A stretch of 64,000 bases of DNA from Mesaphorura yosii (Eukaryota > Arthropoda > Collembola > Poduromorpha > Tullbergiidae). The DNA is taken from NCBI GenBank assembly GCA_009869945.1, contig WIXG01000314.1, positions 1 through 64,000 on the forward strand, read 5' to 3'. A program made the translations under genes and the position numbers. The notes under the pieces were generated by a model that worked only from the letters and a program-made list of their open reading frames with translations, ran no database searches and was not told the DNA's origin. The stretch's first letter is position 1; each line of letters begins with the position of its first letter. Shown here one piece after another: positions 1 through 9,130 of this stretch.

Positions 1-234
1 TTGTAGTTCCATTCGTTGGCCAAGGATCGTGAGTCGTTGGTGGATGTACCGTGGTCCCGTTTGTCGTGCCATTTTCATTAGTCGTTGTGGGATAGATTGT
101 AGTTCCATTCGTTGGCCAAGAATCGTGGGTCGTTGGTGGATAGATTGTAGTTCCATTCGTTGGCCAAGGATCGTGAGTTGTAGATGGATGCACCGTGGTC
201 CCGTTTGTAGGCTCCGGAAAATGAGTACTTGTTC
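1..234 (-). repeat. Imperfect tandem repeat coding for PTTHDPWPTNGTT units
   Basis: Units of about 45-48 bp recur four times with small substitutions, including a shorter unit reading NENGTTNGTTVHP. The period matches whole codons, so length change would keep the protein frame. The array continues beyond the window. Confidence 0.85.
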
Positions 235-392
235 CTGGGAAATCAGTTCAAACTATTGGAATCTGAAATAAGTATTCGATTGTAGCCAATCTTACCATTG
301 AAGACTCCTTCGCCTTGCTCTCGGCGTGGTATGCCTTGCACGGACCCTGAGTAGACGACTACGGCGAAAAAGAACACCGCGACCCTTGCCAT
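1..392 (-). CDS. Secreted mucin-like Thr/Pro-rich repeat protein, 5' part only
   Basis: Read on the minus strand. Exon 1 (392-296) encodes 32 residues starting MARVAVFFFAVVVYSGSVQG, a clear signal peptide, and stops at a GTAAG donor in phase 1. Exon 2 starts at 234 after a TTCCCAG acceptor and runs off the window edge. It encodes a tandem repeat of roughly 15 residues with core PTTHDPWPTNGTT, alternating with short NGTTIYP or NGTTVHP linkers. An earlier acceptor at 263-264 gives an immediate stop. The many Thr and Pro residues and the NGT sequons suggest a heavily O- and N-glycosylated extracellular protein, such as a mucin or a peritrophic or cuticular matrix component. No recognised domain is visible in the part present. 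The repeat is also open on the plus strand, but that frame has no signal peptide and no logic. Function is unknown; the gene model is well supported. Confidence 0.75.
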
Positions 393-1070
393 GGTACTCG
401 ATTGGTTTGACCCTGCCATATTCTGGGATACCTGAATTAGAAGCCTGTAAACTTTTTCTGACTTACGAGGATCTAGTCTGGACTCTGGCGTGACTGATCT
501 GACACCCTACGAATAAGGACAGTTGAGAGTTGAGAAGTGCAGACAAAGGAACATTATACTCCATTTTATACCCAACCGCGGAGCCTTGCTCCAGCCATGA
601 TCAACACTCATTCTGGTATCTTGAACCTGGAGTGCGTGCTCCAAGAGCAATTGTGATTACTTCATTTCTGAGGTCAATTCCATGCATTAGCTTGGCCTCA
701 AGAAATCGAATGTCATTTGGCAATCGTTTGACGCACATTCGGCCTGAACGTCAATCAATCACGCTCCTCTTGTCTTCTGAATTCTGATCTGACAAAACTA
801 AACGATCGCTCTTTCAGACTTCTATGTCATTAATGAGCAGTGTGATCAGCTCTCGTTTACATGATGTATCCACCTATCGCAATTAAAGTAGCATGGCCAA
901 CTTCTAAGTGCATGTACGCAAATTGAAAATCAGAATAACAAGCCGCCTGAGATCATTCAGATAAGAATTGGTCTATTTTTATTGCGCCAGTGTTGCTGAT
1001 GAAAAATGACTCAGCACTCCATGATATTACTACTTTTCGAATTACGTAACCTTACATGCATCAATGTGAT
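393..1070. other. Intergenic, between two minus-strand genes
   Basis: It holds the 5' region of the mucin-like gene, including the TATA-like site at 563-570, and the 3' flank of the agmatine deiminase gene. No other coding signal is seen. Confidence 0.5.
563..570 (-). promoter_or_regulatory. Possible TATA box for the mucin-like gene
   Basis: The minus strand reads TATAAAAT here, about 170 bp upstream of the mucin-like start codon. No strong TCAGT initiator lies at the spacing seen elsewhere in the window, so this is a weaker call. Confidence 0.4.
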
Positions 1071-2150
1071 TTAGGAAAGCATTTCATGAGTGGCGCAATG
1101 AATCCCACCGCCGCCTCCTGCCAAGGTGTCGATGGCCACCGCGACAATATCCCTGCCTGGATATAACTGACGGAGAGTGTCCTGCGCTGTGCGGTCAGCC
1201 GTAGCATCGCCGAACCGGGGAACAATCACAGCACCGTTGATGACATAATAATTCAGGTATGAAGACAGAAAGTCGTCATCGCTGGCGAGTGGGCTGCTAA
1301 TCTTGCTCGGGTCGGGTTCATAAATCTCCACGACTCGGATTCGATTGCCACGGGCGTCCGTCGCACTCTTGAGTACTTCCATTGCCTGCTCCGAGGAAAC
1401 GGCCCAAACGTCCTTTTCTTCCTCGCTGTCGTCGTCACTATCGCTTTTGCCTTTGATGTCTGTCGTTCCTTTGAATGGACGGCTGAGGACCACGACGCCA
1501 GGACTCGCAAACCTCGCAAGGGCATCAATGTGTGCGTCTGTTATGTCTCCTCCCTTAACGCCTTTTACCCAGATGACTTTGCTAATGCCTAACACGCGCT
1601 TGAGGTCTTGCTCTAATTCATCGCGACTCCGGTTTGGGTTTCGATTATCGTTCACAATCGAACTTTCTGTGATTAGCAGCGTGCCTTGGCCATCCGTTTC
1701 GAGAGCCCCGCCTTCTCCAATGAAAGGAGCATTAACACCGGTCAAATTCCAGGCCGCGATTACAGCCGCCGTAACCTTCGCATCTTTACTGTGCCGTTGC
1801 TTCCTGCCCCAGCCATTAAAGTGAAGATCCACACCGAGTACTCCGTCCCGACTCTTGACAAACACCGGTAACGTGTCTCTGGCCCACAAGTCATCACTTT
1901 CAACCGATAGCACGTCAATTCCTGGTCCGAGAATCTTTGTCGCGGCAGGTACGAGGTTTGGGTTCACCAGCATAGTCACTGGCTCGTACTTTGCGATGGC
2001 GCGTGCGATACTCGCGATGTCAGCTTGAACGGGCTCCAGCAGTTTATCCCAAACTGCTCGCGAGGAAGGCCAGACCATAACAGTGCGAGTGTGGTTTTCC
2101 CATTCGGCAGGAAAGTGAATATCTTGTGGAGTGGCCGATACCGAGTGCAT
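1071..2150 (-). CDS. Agmatine deiminase-like protein (PPAD family)
   Basis: A single uninterrupted 359-residue frame. Family members hydrolyse agmatine to N-carbamoylputrescine and ammonia, feeding putrescine synthesis. Visible landmarks are FPAEWENH (13-20), the active-site stretch DLWARD (87-92), EGGALETDG (146-154), NDNRNP (167-172), DAHID (205-209) and the catalytic-cysteine motif GGGGIHC with Cys352 seven residues from the end. Length is close to the usual 340-380. There is no signal peptide, so it is probably cytosolic. Between the DAHID and Cys blocks lies an odd acidic insert rich in Ser, Asp and Glu (234-246). The family is common in bacteria, plants and some fungi but patchy in animals; together with the lack of introns in an intron-rich region this suggests horizontal acquisition, which is inference. 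The substrate is assigned by family and could be another guanidino compound. Confidence 0.88.
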   Translation of the reverse strand: MHSVSATPQDIHFPAEWENHTRTVMVWPSSRAVWDKLLEPVQADIASIARAIAKYEPVTMLVNPNLVPAATKILGPGIDVLSVESDDLWARDTLPVFVKSRDGVLGVDLHFNGWGRKQRHSKDAKVTAAVIAAWNLTGVNAPFIGEGGALETDGQGTLLITESSIVNDNRNPNRSRDELEQDLKRVLGISKVIWVKGVKGGDITDAHIDALARFASPGVVVLSRPFKGTTDIKGKSDSDDDSEEEKDVWAVSSEQAMEVLKSATDARGNRIRVVEIYEPDPSKISSPLASDDDFLSSYLNYYVINGAVIVPRFGDATADRTAQDTLRQLYPGRDIVAVAIDTLAGGGGGIHCATHEMLS

Positions 2151-2989
2151 CTTGCTTAGGCCGATTGCTGGATAGAAAAAAAAGAGATAAGTTGTGTATT
2201 AGTAAACATTCAAGATTCGAATTTCATATCGGATTCGAACAGTACAATGGCCATGTCTTACCTACTCCAACAGTTAAGGTAAGTAAAAGGGGCCATAGAC
2301 GGGCTGCCATTGTATCCATACTTAACTTGCAATACTCAATTCGAAAGATTACTTACTAGCAAGGTTTGGAAATTGACTGATATTGCGTTGCAGGACTACA
2401 CCTATAGAATGGCCACGAAGTTCTATTCCAGGGACAGTAGGAACTCGATGGCGTGACAGAGGAAAATTTCGTACTGCGACTCGGCACGACACAATGAAAT
2501 AATGCACAATCATTAGACCGATCTAATTGTTATTACACAAGGTTCGTGACGGTGACGGGTTTCGGTTGTGTCGGTTGATGCTGTACTTTTACTGCAGCAG
2601 CTGTCATTGCTGAATGCGCCTCGCAGTTCGAGTACACAACAGGTGGATAAAAGTCAAGGTTAAATGTTGTATAATTTATGACATGAGACTCTATTCCCAC
2701 ATCCGGATTTCCATATTCCATAATATCCACTTGCGAGGAACACAACAATTTGCTTTGCATATGAGCATCATGGCTCAATCTGGTCAACACGCGTGAATGT
2801 AGCTTTTCTATGCATGCGTCATTAGAGAATTGTAGGCTCGAATGCGGTTTGAGGAATCACTTCATGCCATTGAAATTGTAGGAATTGTTGGTAGCTCATT
2901 AATTAAGTTCAATTACTTTCAGGAAATGATGGATTATTAATTGTGTGAGACGGGCACAAGACTCGTGAGTATCTTGAGGCAATAGCTGC
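2151..2989. other. Divergent intergenic region, agmatine deiminase / crystallin
   Basis: It must hold the promoters of the minus-strand deiminase and the plus-strand crystallin gene. No clear TATA box was seen on either side. A minus-strand frame at 2533-2790 shows no domain or splice context. Confidence 0.4.
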
Positions 2990-3031
2990 ATGGTTTCAAT
3001 TCAAGCACGGGACGGTTTCGAAGTCCTTATT

Positions 3032-3475
3032 ATGTATCCTGGCACATATTTCCTGTTCATCTTCGCGTCTCTGCCATTGCTTCCGCTGAGTTTCAGTTCC
3101 GACGACCCGGCTAGCAGCGGATCCAACAGGCTGTATCAGTCGACCAGCGAGTCCAAAGTGGTGCTGTTTGAAAATGAATTCGGAAAAGGTTCTCATTGGT
3201 TGATTGCCATGGTCGGTGGGTTTGATTCGTTTTCGGTTTTCTTGTTCATGTATGTAGGTGCGAGGCTTTTAGTCACGACGCTGGTTCCGGGCCACTGTGA
3301 AAATATCCCGAGACCATGGCGGCACCAAATCTCATCCATTGACCCAGACAGCCAGTGTGTGGTCATTTACGAGGATGCCAATTGCGTAGGAAGAAGTGTG
3401 CGGATCAGCAGAATCATCAATCAACTCGTCAAACTTCGATTCAATGACGCAATTACATCGTTGCGTCTCTGTTAG
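3032..3475 (+). CDS. Secreted beta-gamma-crystallin domain protein
   Basis: Exons 3032-3188 and 3258-3475 flank a 69-bp intron (donor GGTTCTC, acceptor TATGTAG). Splicing gives 124 residues: a signal peptide (MYPGTYFLFIFASLPLLPLS), a short Ser-rich linker, then one beta-gamma-crystallin domain made of two Greek keys. The first key reads VVLFENEFGKGARLLV and the second CVVIYEDANCVGRSVRI, ending FNDAITSLRLC. Four cysteines in the domain could form disulphides, as expected outside the cell. The intron length is divisible by three and its frame is open, so an unspliced reading exists but breaks the first Greek key. Translation could also begin at 2990, adding 14 residues, or an upstream exon may join at the CAATTCAAG at about 3000. 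Non-lens members are often Ca2+-binding structural or defence proteins; the role here is unknown. Confidence 0.75.
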   Translation: MYPGTYFLFIFASLPLLPLSFSSDDPASSGSNRLYQSTSESKVVLFENEFGKGSHWLIAMVGGFDSFSVFLFMYVGARLLVTTLVPGHCENIPRPWRHQISSIDPDSQCVVIYEDANCVGRSVRISRIINQLVKLRFNDAITSLRLC

Positions 3476-4405
3476 TGAAAGATTTGATATGAGAATGATT
3501 TATCAAAGCTCTTTTCATGCTCCCAGAATGGCATTTCTGATATCTTTTTCTTATATTCCTTCGTTCTTGCTGCATTACATTCATTTCATCATTCCGTAAA
3601 CTGTTTTGAAAACTTTCAATCATAGCAAAATATTACACAGGTGAATATTCTGGAATATCAGAATGCGCATTAATAGCACTTAACTAGCCGCAATGCAATT
3701 GATTAGACTAATTTAACTATCGCCTTTCTTAATGTTCGCCCAATTAAATACATGAGAATTCATTGTGGAACGACGAAACCTCCTCCGTGAATGTGTCACT
3801 CTGGGAAAATTATGGATGCAGTGAGAGTAGGCCGTACAGTTTTGGAAATGACAATCTGGATCTGCTCGGATTTAACGACAACACATCGGCAGTCAAGCGA
3901 TGCTAAATAAATTGCCATATCTTTCGCAATACACAATGGTAAACTTGTTAAGATGAGATGGGTTTGCTGTTTTACTGTATCAACTCCTGCGTACGTGCTT
4001 CGAAACCAGTTTAAGTTCATTCTGAGCGTTCATGCGTGAAGCATTTGTTTTAGCCAAGAGACTAATTATCGCTTGCATTTCTTGGGACAGCATTCACTGC
4101 TGTTTCTTGAGCCGTCCAAGCCCAAAGTCACCAATGTGGATAGCTTCCATAAATGCAACATATAGCAACCGGTTTAAACCGAAATAGTGCAATATTTACA
4201 AATCGTAAATTAGAATTTAATATAATTTAATGAGACTTATCATTCCGCATAAAACAAAATCGTAACCTAATCACGAATCCCGATTAATCCAAGTCTCAAC
4301 TGCGAATGTCGATGGAGTTGATCCCGGTGCTGGTGTTTGTTGGTTCATTGGGTCCTAATTCGGCATTCGGCGTTACAAAATTAATATTTTATTCAAAAAC
4401 AAGGC
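3476..4405. other. Intergenic, AT-rich
   Basis: 3' flank of the crystallin gene and 5' flank of the small unknown gene. Short frames here lack any protein signature. I see nothing else. Confidence 0.4.
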
Positions 4406-4407
4406 CC

Positions 4408-4415
4408 TATAAAAA
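4408..4415 (+). promoter_or_regulatory. TATA box for the small unknown gene
   Basis: TATAAAAA lies about 108 bp upstream of the preferred start codon (4516). A TTCAGAT initiator-like site sits near 4446. If real, it excludes the upstream in-frame ATG at 4420 as a start for this transcript. Confidence 0.45.
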
Positions 4416-4515
4416 GGACATGTGCGTCTACTGCTGGCTGCTACTTCAGATATCGGTTCTGGCGCTCGATTCGTCAAGTACCAGCTCTTCACACGGTTGT
4501 TTTCGCCATTTCACC

Positions 4516-4845
4516 ATGTTCCGAGCTCCGCCAACGCGCCAACTGAACGACGGGCACTCTTTCTACACGAAGAGCCTGGGCAGCATCTACGAACCCTGCT
4601 ACGGCTATGGCGGATCTTTCGCACCGAGCACCAGCTCCAACAGCTGGAAGCACCCCAGTCACAAGTCATACAGCCAGCATGGTCAAGCTTGGAAAAGCGT
4701 CTCGCACACCGCCTTCACCCGGGAGCCGCTGCCTCATGGACCCAACTCCTACAGCAAAGTTGTAAAATTAAATCTGATTCGCCCCTTCGGGCCAGGAGGG
4801 TTCACGAAGCTAAAACGCATGCCTTTCTATTCAATTCAGTTGTAG
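4516..4845 (+). CDS. Small Gly/Ser/Tyr/His-rich protein of unknown function
   Basis: The frame from ATG 4516 gives 109 residues starting MFRAPPTRQLNDGHSF and rich in Ser, Gly, His, Tyr and Pro. A donor (GTT then GTAAAATT, intron from 4762) and a strong acceptor (CTATTCAATTCAG, intron end 4839) define a likely 78-bp intron that preserves frame; splicing shortens the product to 83 residues ending NSYSKVL. The lysine- and hydrophobic-rich C-terminus of the unspliced version is then intron-encoded. An in-frame ATG at 4420 would add a plausible signal peptide (MCVYCWLLLQISVLALDSSS), but it sits only 12 bp past the TATA box. An AATAAA at 4876-4881 supports a transcript here. I recognise no family. 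Composition would suit a cuticular or secreted low-complexity protein only if the longer start is used. Confidence 0.5.
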   Translation: MFRAPPTRQLNDGHSFYTKSLGSIYEPCYGYGGSFAPSTSSNSWKHPSHKSYSQHGQAWKSVSHTAFTREPLPHGPNSYSKVVKLNLIRPFGPGGFTKLKRMPFYSIQL

Positions 4846-4875
4846 ATTAATGTAGTCTGACAATTATTGGAGTCA

Positions 4876-4881
4876 CTAATA
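4876..4881 (+). terminator. Polyadenylation signal AATAAA
   Basis: Lies 31 bp after the stop codon of the small unknown gene. Confidence 0.5.
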
Positions 4882-5387
4882 AATCTAGTGCAACTTTTAG
4901 ACGACGCATTTACAGGATCCACAAAGACAAATCAACTTTGAAACTAGCCAATAGTAAATGCGAGACTTCTTGAAAAAAGACAAAGACGTGAAACACAACA
5001 AACTCTTCTTGCGCTTGCACCAATTTTGAACCATTACAAATCCCATCGCGGGACAAATACGTCTTTTTGTCAAATAAAGGAACATCGCTATATGCAGTAC
5101 AAACAAAAATTTGTGTTATTTCCACGCACCACCGTGTTTGAGTGAAAAAGTAATAAATTCTTGTTTACGAAACTTAGTTAATCAGTTAGTGCAGCCACTG
5201 ATTGCAAAATTAAGGCGCTCCAACTTAGCAGGTAATAAGTGAAAGTGTGTTCGGTCGATTCTTGTGTGCCTAACGAATAATAATACTTGTCTACTGTAGA
5301 AAGTGGTCTTCCGGCTTCTTGGCTTTTCTGGAACCGCGACTACTGATTAATGTACCTTCTGCAACTGTAACCGTCTCCAGCCAAAAC
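4882..5387. other. Upstream region of FEN1
   Basis: It must contain the FEN1 promoter and 5' UTR. No TATA box stands out, as is usual for a housekeeping gene. Minus-strand frames at 4897-5125 look like chance. Confidence 0.4.
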
Positions 5388-6817
5388 ATGGGAATTAAAG
5401 GACTCTCAAAGCTGATAGCCGACGTTGCGCCAGATGCAATCAAAGAAAATGAGTTTAAGAATTATTTTGGTAAGTGAGACAAGTCGCAGCATACCATGAG
5501 AGTAGGGTGTACTGGGAATTTATTCGTTTCTCCTAAGGTCGAAAGGTCGCTGTCGACGCGAGCATGTCTCTGTACCAGTTTCTAATTGCTGTCCGACAAG
5601 AAGGCGCCCAGCTCACGTCGTCCGATGGCGAAACAACTTCACATATAATGGGATTCTTCTATCGTACCATTCGAATGATTGAACACGGAATTAAACCAGT
5701 GTACGTCTTCGATGGCAAGCCACCTGTAATGAAATCAGGAGAGCTCGAGAAACGTCAGGAGAAACGAGCTGAAGCACAGAAGCAATTAGATGTTGCTACT
5801 GAAGTTGGAACTACGGAGGAGGTCGATAAGCAAGCGAGAAGGCTTGTTAAGGTTACTAAATTCCACGTTGAAGAGGCGAAGAAGCTGTTGAGCCTGATGG
5901 GAGTGCCTTATGTTGACGTGAGTTCAACAACTTCCCATTTTCCACTGACTTAAGGGCAGGTTTAACGAACTTCTCAATGAGCAGGCTCCATGTGAAGCTG
6001 AAGCACAATGCAGTGTTCTTCAGAAGAGTGGTAAAGTGTACGGAGTGGCCACTGAAGATATGGACGCACTTACTTTTGGGACAAAAGTCCTGCTGAGACA
6101 TTTAACATTCTCGGAAGCAAGAAAGATGCCCATTAAGGAGTTCTATCTGGATAGAGTGTTGGATTCTCTTGGCATGAACGAAGACGAGGTACGCCTTAAA
6201 ACAAAGCACGTTTAGAATCGTTCGCAGCGTGAAATTAAAGTTTGGTGTTTATGTTCCAGTTTATCGATTTGTGCATTCTTTTGGGTTGTGATTACTGCGA
6301 CAGTATCAAAGGAATTGGTCCCAAGAAAGCAATCGAACTTGTAAAGCAGCACCGTAACATCGAAACTATTATTGAGAAGTTGGACCCCAAGAAATATCCA
6401 ACCCCGGAGAATTGGCCATACAAACAAGCCAGACTGCTATTCAAAGAGCCGGAAGTTACTGATCCAGAACAGATTGAAATGGTGTGGAAGAATCCTGACG
6501 AGCAAGGGCTCGTGGATTTCATGTGCGGAGAAAAGGGTCAGTTTCGCCGTAACATTTTGCACGTTTTTAGAATTTACCAATTTTGCAGTTCCTGAATTTG
6601 TGATTTTATAGGGTTTGCTGAAGACCGAGTTCGAAACGGTTGCAAGAAATTGCAGAAGGCACGGCAGACATCCACTCAGGCAAGATTAGACGGCTTTTTC
6701 AAAGTTTTGTCGACATCTCCTGCGAAGAAGTCCAAGGTCGATGATGAAAAGGATAAGAAAGAAGCAAAGAAGCCGAAAGCCAAGGGCACGGGTGGTGGCT
6801 ATCGTCGTGGAAAGTAA
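5388..6817 (+). CDS. FEN1: Flap endonuclease 1
   Basis: Five exons (5388-5469, 5538-5917, 5985-6188, 6260-6536, 6612-6817) give 382 residues, close to human FEN1 at 380. It cleaves 5' flaps during Okazaki-fragment maturation and long-patch base excision repair in the nucleus. The N-domain begins [15 protein letters not shown]. The I-domain has APCEAEAQC and [11 protein letters not shown], carrying metal-binding acidic residues, and [19 protein letters not shown] is the helix-hairpin-helix DNA-binding segment. Near residue 337 QARLDGFF is a PCNA-interacting (PIP) box, followed by a Lys-rich tail ending YRRGK. All introns are short (66-75 bp) with good GT-AG sites. The third splice junction is fixed by the conserved context MNEDE-FIDLC. 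It converges on RPL26 with about 300 bp between stop codons. Function follows from strong family conservation. Confidence 0.96.
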
Positions 6818-7117
6818 ATCACAAGCTATGTGGGTGTCAATTGGCTAGCATAATTCTTTAAGCCCGTTTTAGCAGGCTCGTGACAGTCTCCGAGTACCAA
6901 TTTTAATTTCACTCATTCCACTTCTAGACCTTTGATCTATTAAGATAAGCACTTAGCGTTGCTACTACGTACCTTATAAATCTTCGATAAGCGTAATTTT
7001 TCTCAATAATAGACTCATGATGGAAATTTGGAATAAATGAAATGGCAAATTGATGCGTTGAGTACAACTTTTTGAAAGCTTTATTCAGGACAAATGCAAA
7101 GATAACAAGGAAATTCC
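6818..7117. other. Convergent 3' flanks of FEN1 and RPL26
   Basis: Both 3' UTRs must end here. The minus-strand AATAAA at 7080-7085 serves RPL26. No obvious plus-strand signal for FEN1 was found. Confidence 0.5.
7080..7085 (-). terminator. Polyadenylation signal for RPL26
   Basis: The minus strand reads AATAAA 33 bp after the RPL26 stop codon. Confidence 0.65.
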
Positions 7118-7947
7118 TCAAACGTCAAGCTCCATTGCAGTTCCTTTAGAGTATTTTCCCTTTTTCTGCTCCAACTTTGCAAGACGTCCTTTGGTACGAC
7201 GGTCCAGAATTTTCTTGCGATCGCTGTCCATCTTGAGCCTGACAATCATTACCTGGAAACCAAAACCAACAGGGACAGGATAAGCACCAGACTTACTTGC
7301 GATTACTTTCGTCTTTCGTATATTACTTACATTCGATGGATGAATGGCGACGGGTACATTTGTGCCATTGCCCTTTTCTCTTTGAAGCTTCTCCACGTAA
7401 ATGCAGAATCTCTTCCGATAAACTGCGGTCACTTTTCCAGCTGGTTGTCCTTTGAAATGGCCACGCATTACCTTAATGAAGTGACAAGACGCATACGCAT
7501 TGGCATTATTAAGTTACATGAAAGGAATGGTGAGAGGTCACTCTTTTAGTTGACACCGTGAAGTGTGCCAAGACAAAGGGAACAGTCAGGCCCAATATTC
7601 ATCAGTAGTTCTGCCCGATGGCCGGCATCAGCCAGAAGCCAAGTACGGCTTGTCAGCAGAAAACCTGAATCGCTTGCTTGCTCAAGCACATTACGGCAGC
7701 CACTTTCAGTGTATGGGTTAATTCATCATGTTCTTAGCTTTAATGCTAACGCTTAGCCACTCGGCTAGGATTCATTTACCTGAACTTCGTCATCCTTCTT
7801 GACAGGCATGCTGCGAACGTTGTATTTCATTCTTAGCTCCTTAGAGAGAGTGCACGACATCAATCGTCGTCGAATATGAGATGGTGCGTTAAAATGGCGC
7901 TTGCGATTCTTCCTGGCCGAACGAGTGACAACTAGATTTCGCTTCAT
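7118..7947 (-). CDS. RpL26: 60S ribosomal protein L26 (uL24)
   Basis: Three exons (7947-7780, 7471-7331, 7252-7118) encode 147 residues, close to human RPL26 at 145. It is a structural protein of the large ribosomal subunit near the peptide exit tunnel. Landmarks are [37 protein letters not shown], then the KOW motif region [13 protein letters not shown] and [15 protein letters not shown]. Junctions Q-VMRGH and HPSN-VMIV match the family exactly. The N-terminal octapeptide MKRNLVVT differs from the usual MKFNPFVT. A further donor near 8082 (GATTG then GTAAGTTG, minus strand) suggests a 5' UTR intron with the promoter just upstream, as is common in ribosomal protein genes. Intron 1 is the largest, at 308 bp. 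Confidence 0.96.
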
Positions 7948-8442
7948 CTTGATCTTGAATCGATGTAAACTCAAATCCAAGAAGTTACACAAAGATATTT
8001 AGCTTAATAAAATCCCCTCAGTCTCAGTCTAGGACGATCAGTTGGATTTGGGCTACTACAACAAAGAAGACAACACAACTTACCAATCTTCAAACCGACG
8101 TGAGTTGTTTAAGTAGAGGATGACCCGTTTCAACAAATTGATTGATAATTTCTGATTGGATGATACGGAGAGCGATCACGCAAGCCAAGCAATAAACATA
8201 CAAACCGAAGGCACTCGCAGTACACACATAAAAACAAGAAATAAGGCTCGGGAGCCAGAAATGCAACATGGACGTTCATAAAAAGAAACAATGCACAAGA
8301 GAGCACGGCGGTAGCGTGGCGGTTGAAAGTGAGCCATTTGTTGCGCTCTAACACCACAAGCAACTTCGCGAAATTAAGTTCGGATACCTGCAGCTAAATT
8401 AGTTGGAAATAAAGAACACTTGAGAAAGGCCAGGTCAAGAGT
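7948..8442. other. RPL26 upstream region and 3' flank of the first RR gene
   Basis: It holds a probable 5' UTR donor for RPL26 at about 8082 and the polyadenylation region of the RR gene ending at 8485. The minus-strand frame at 8130-8363 has no recognisable content. Confidence 0.4.
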
Positions 8443-8448
8443 TTTATT
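8443..8448 (-). terminator. Polyadenylation signal for the 8.5-9.0 kb RR gene
   Basis: The minus strand reads AATAAA 37 bp after the stop codon. Confidence 0.6.
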
Positions 8449-8484
8449 GAGTTGGACAATAACATTATACAATAGTTAATCATC

Positions 8485-9006
8485 TTATTGCCTTCCCTTC
8501 GCCACTTGGTCGTTCGCGTTCTTATAAATAATTTCCAGTGCCCTTTGAATAGCTTCTGGAATTGGTGGCGCAGTCGGAAGGTGAGCGCCTTCAGGCACGA
8601 ATCCATTCTCATCTGCCACGTATCGGAGAAGAATGTTTCCTCCCTCAGGCTCAATGTATGAGTATTGACCTTGAATAGAGATGCCCTCATCTTCAGTACC
8701 CACGTTTTTCAGATATCCGCTCTGCTCCACCTTCGTCCCGTCACTCGTCTCAAAGTCCCAGGAAAAAGATCCGTCTTCGTTGTGCTCGCTGTTGGAGCGC
8801 AGAATGGTGGCTACTTCATTATCACGCTGGCGTGACTCCCGTGGCTGCTGCTGCTGCTGCGGACGAGCCAATGCCAGTCCGATCATTACGACGATGAAGA
8901 TGGCCTAGAAGACGAATAAATTAATTCAACCTACCGTCTATTGACGGAATTCACGTCAAAAGACGACAGGCGACACGGACAAGTTATCACTTACAATTTT
9001 CAACAT
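8485..9006 (-). CDS. RR cuticular protein, long-tail type
   Basis: Exons 9006-8995 (four codons) and 8904-8485 encode 143 residues. MLKIAIFIVVMIGLALA is the signal peptide, interrupted by the first intron. A Gln run (QQQQQ) follows, then the chitin-binding RR domain: NEDGSFSWDFETSDGTKVEQSGYLKN ... GQYSYIEPEGGNILLRYVADENGF. The tail VPEGAHLPTAPPIPEAIQRALEIIYKN is the RR-1-type extension typical of soft, flexible cuticle. The mature protein would be secreted and bind chitin. There is no second intron at the RR/tail junction, unlike the related genes at 27.0, 29.2 and 32.8 kb. A TATA-like box and initiator lie just upstream, so it probably has its own developmentally timed promoter. Confidence in family is very high; the specific tissue is unknown. 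Confidence 0.93.
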
Positions 9007-9093
9007 TGTTTCTCGTGTGGTCTGGATTCCTTCCTGTTTTTGCACACTAGTTACACACTGGTTGCACCTTCACAAGACTTAATGTCAGCCAGC

Positions 9094-9130
9094 ACTGATG
9101 TGTGCGGAGTCTCTCGAAGGCCCTTTTATG
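9094..9130 (-). promoter_or_regulatory. TATA-like box and TCAGT initiator of the 8.5-9.0 kb RR gene
   Basis: The minus strand reads CATAAAAG (9130-9123) and TCAGT (9098-9094). The initiator A is 34 bp from the first base of the box, the same spacing as at four other RR genes. Confidence 0.65.

Noticed and set aside
29-271. Plus-strand frame with Trp/Arg-rich repeats
   Set aside because: It is the reverse strand of the PTTHDPWPTNGTT repeat gene, which has a signal peptide and splice sites.
1345-1824. 159-codon plus-strand frame
   Set aside because: It lies wholly opposite the agmatine deiminase, whose motifs are unambiguous.
2533-2790. Minus-strand 85-codon frame
   Set aside because: No signal peptide, domain, Kozak-like context or splice partners.
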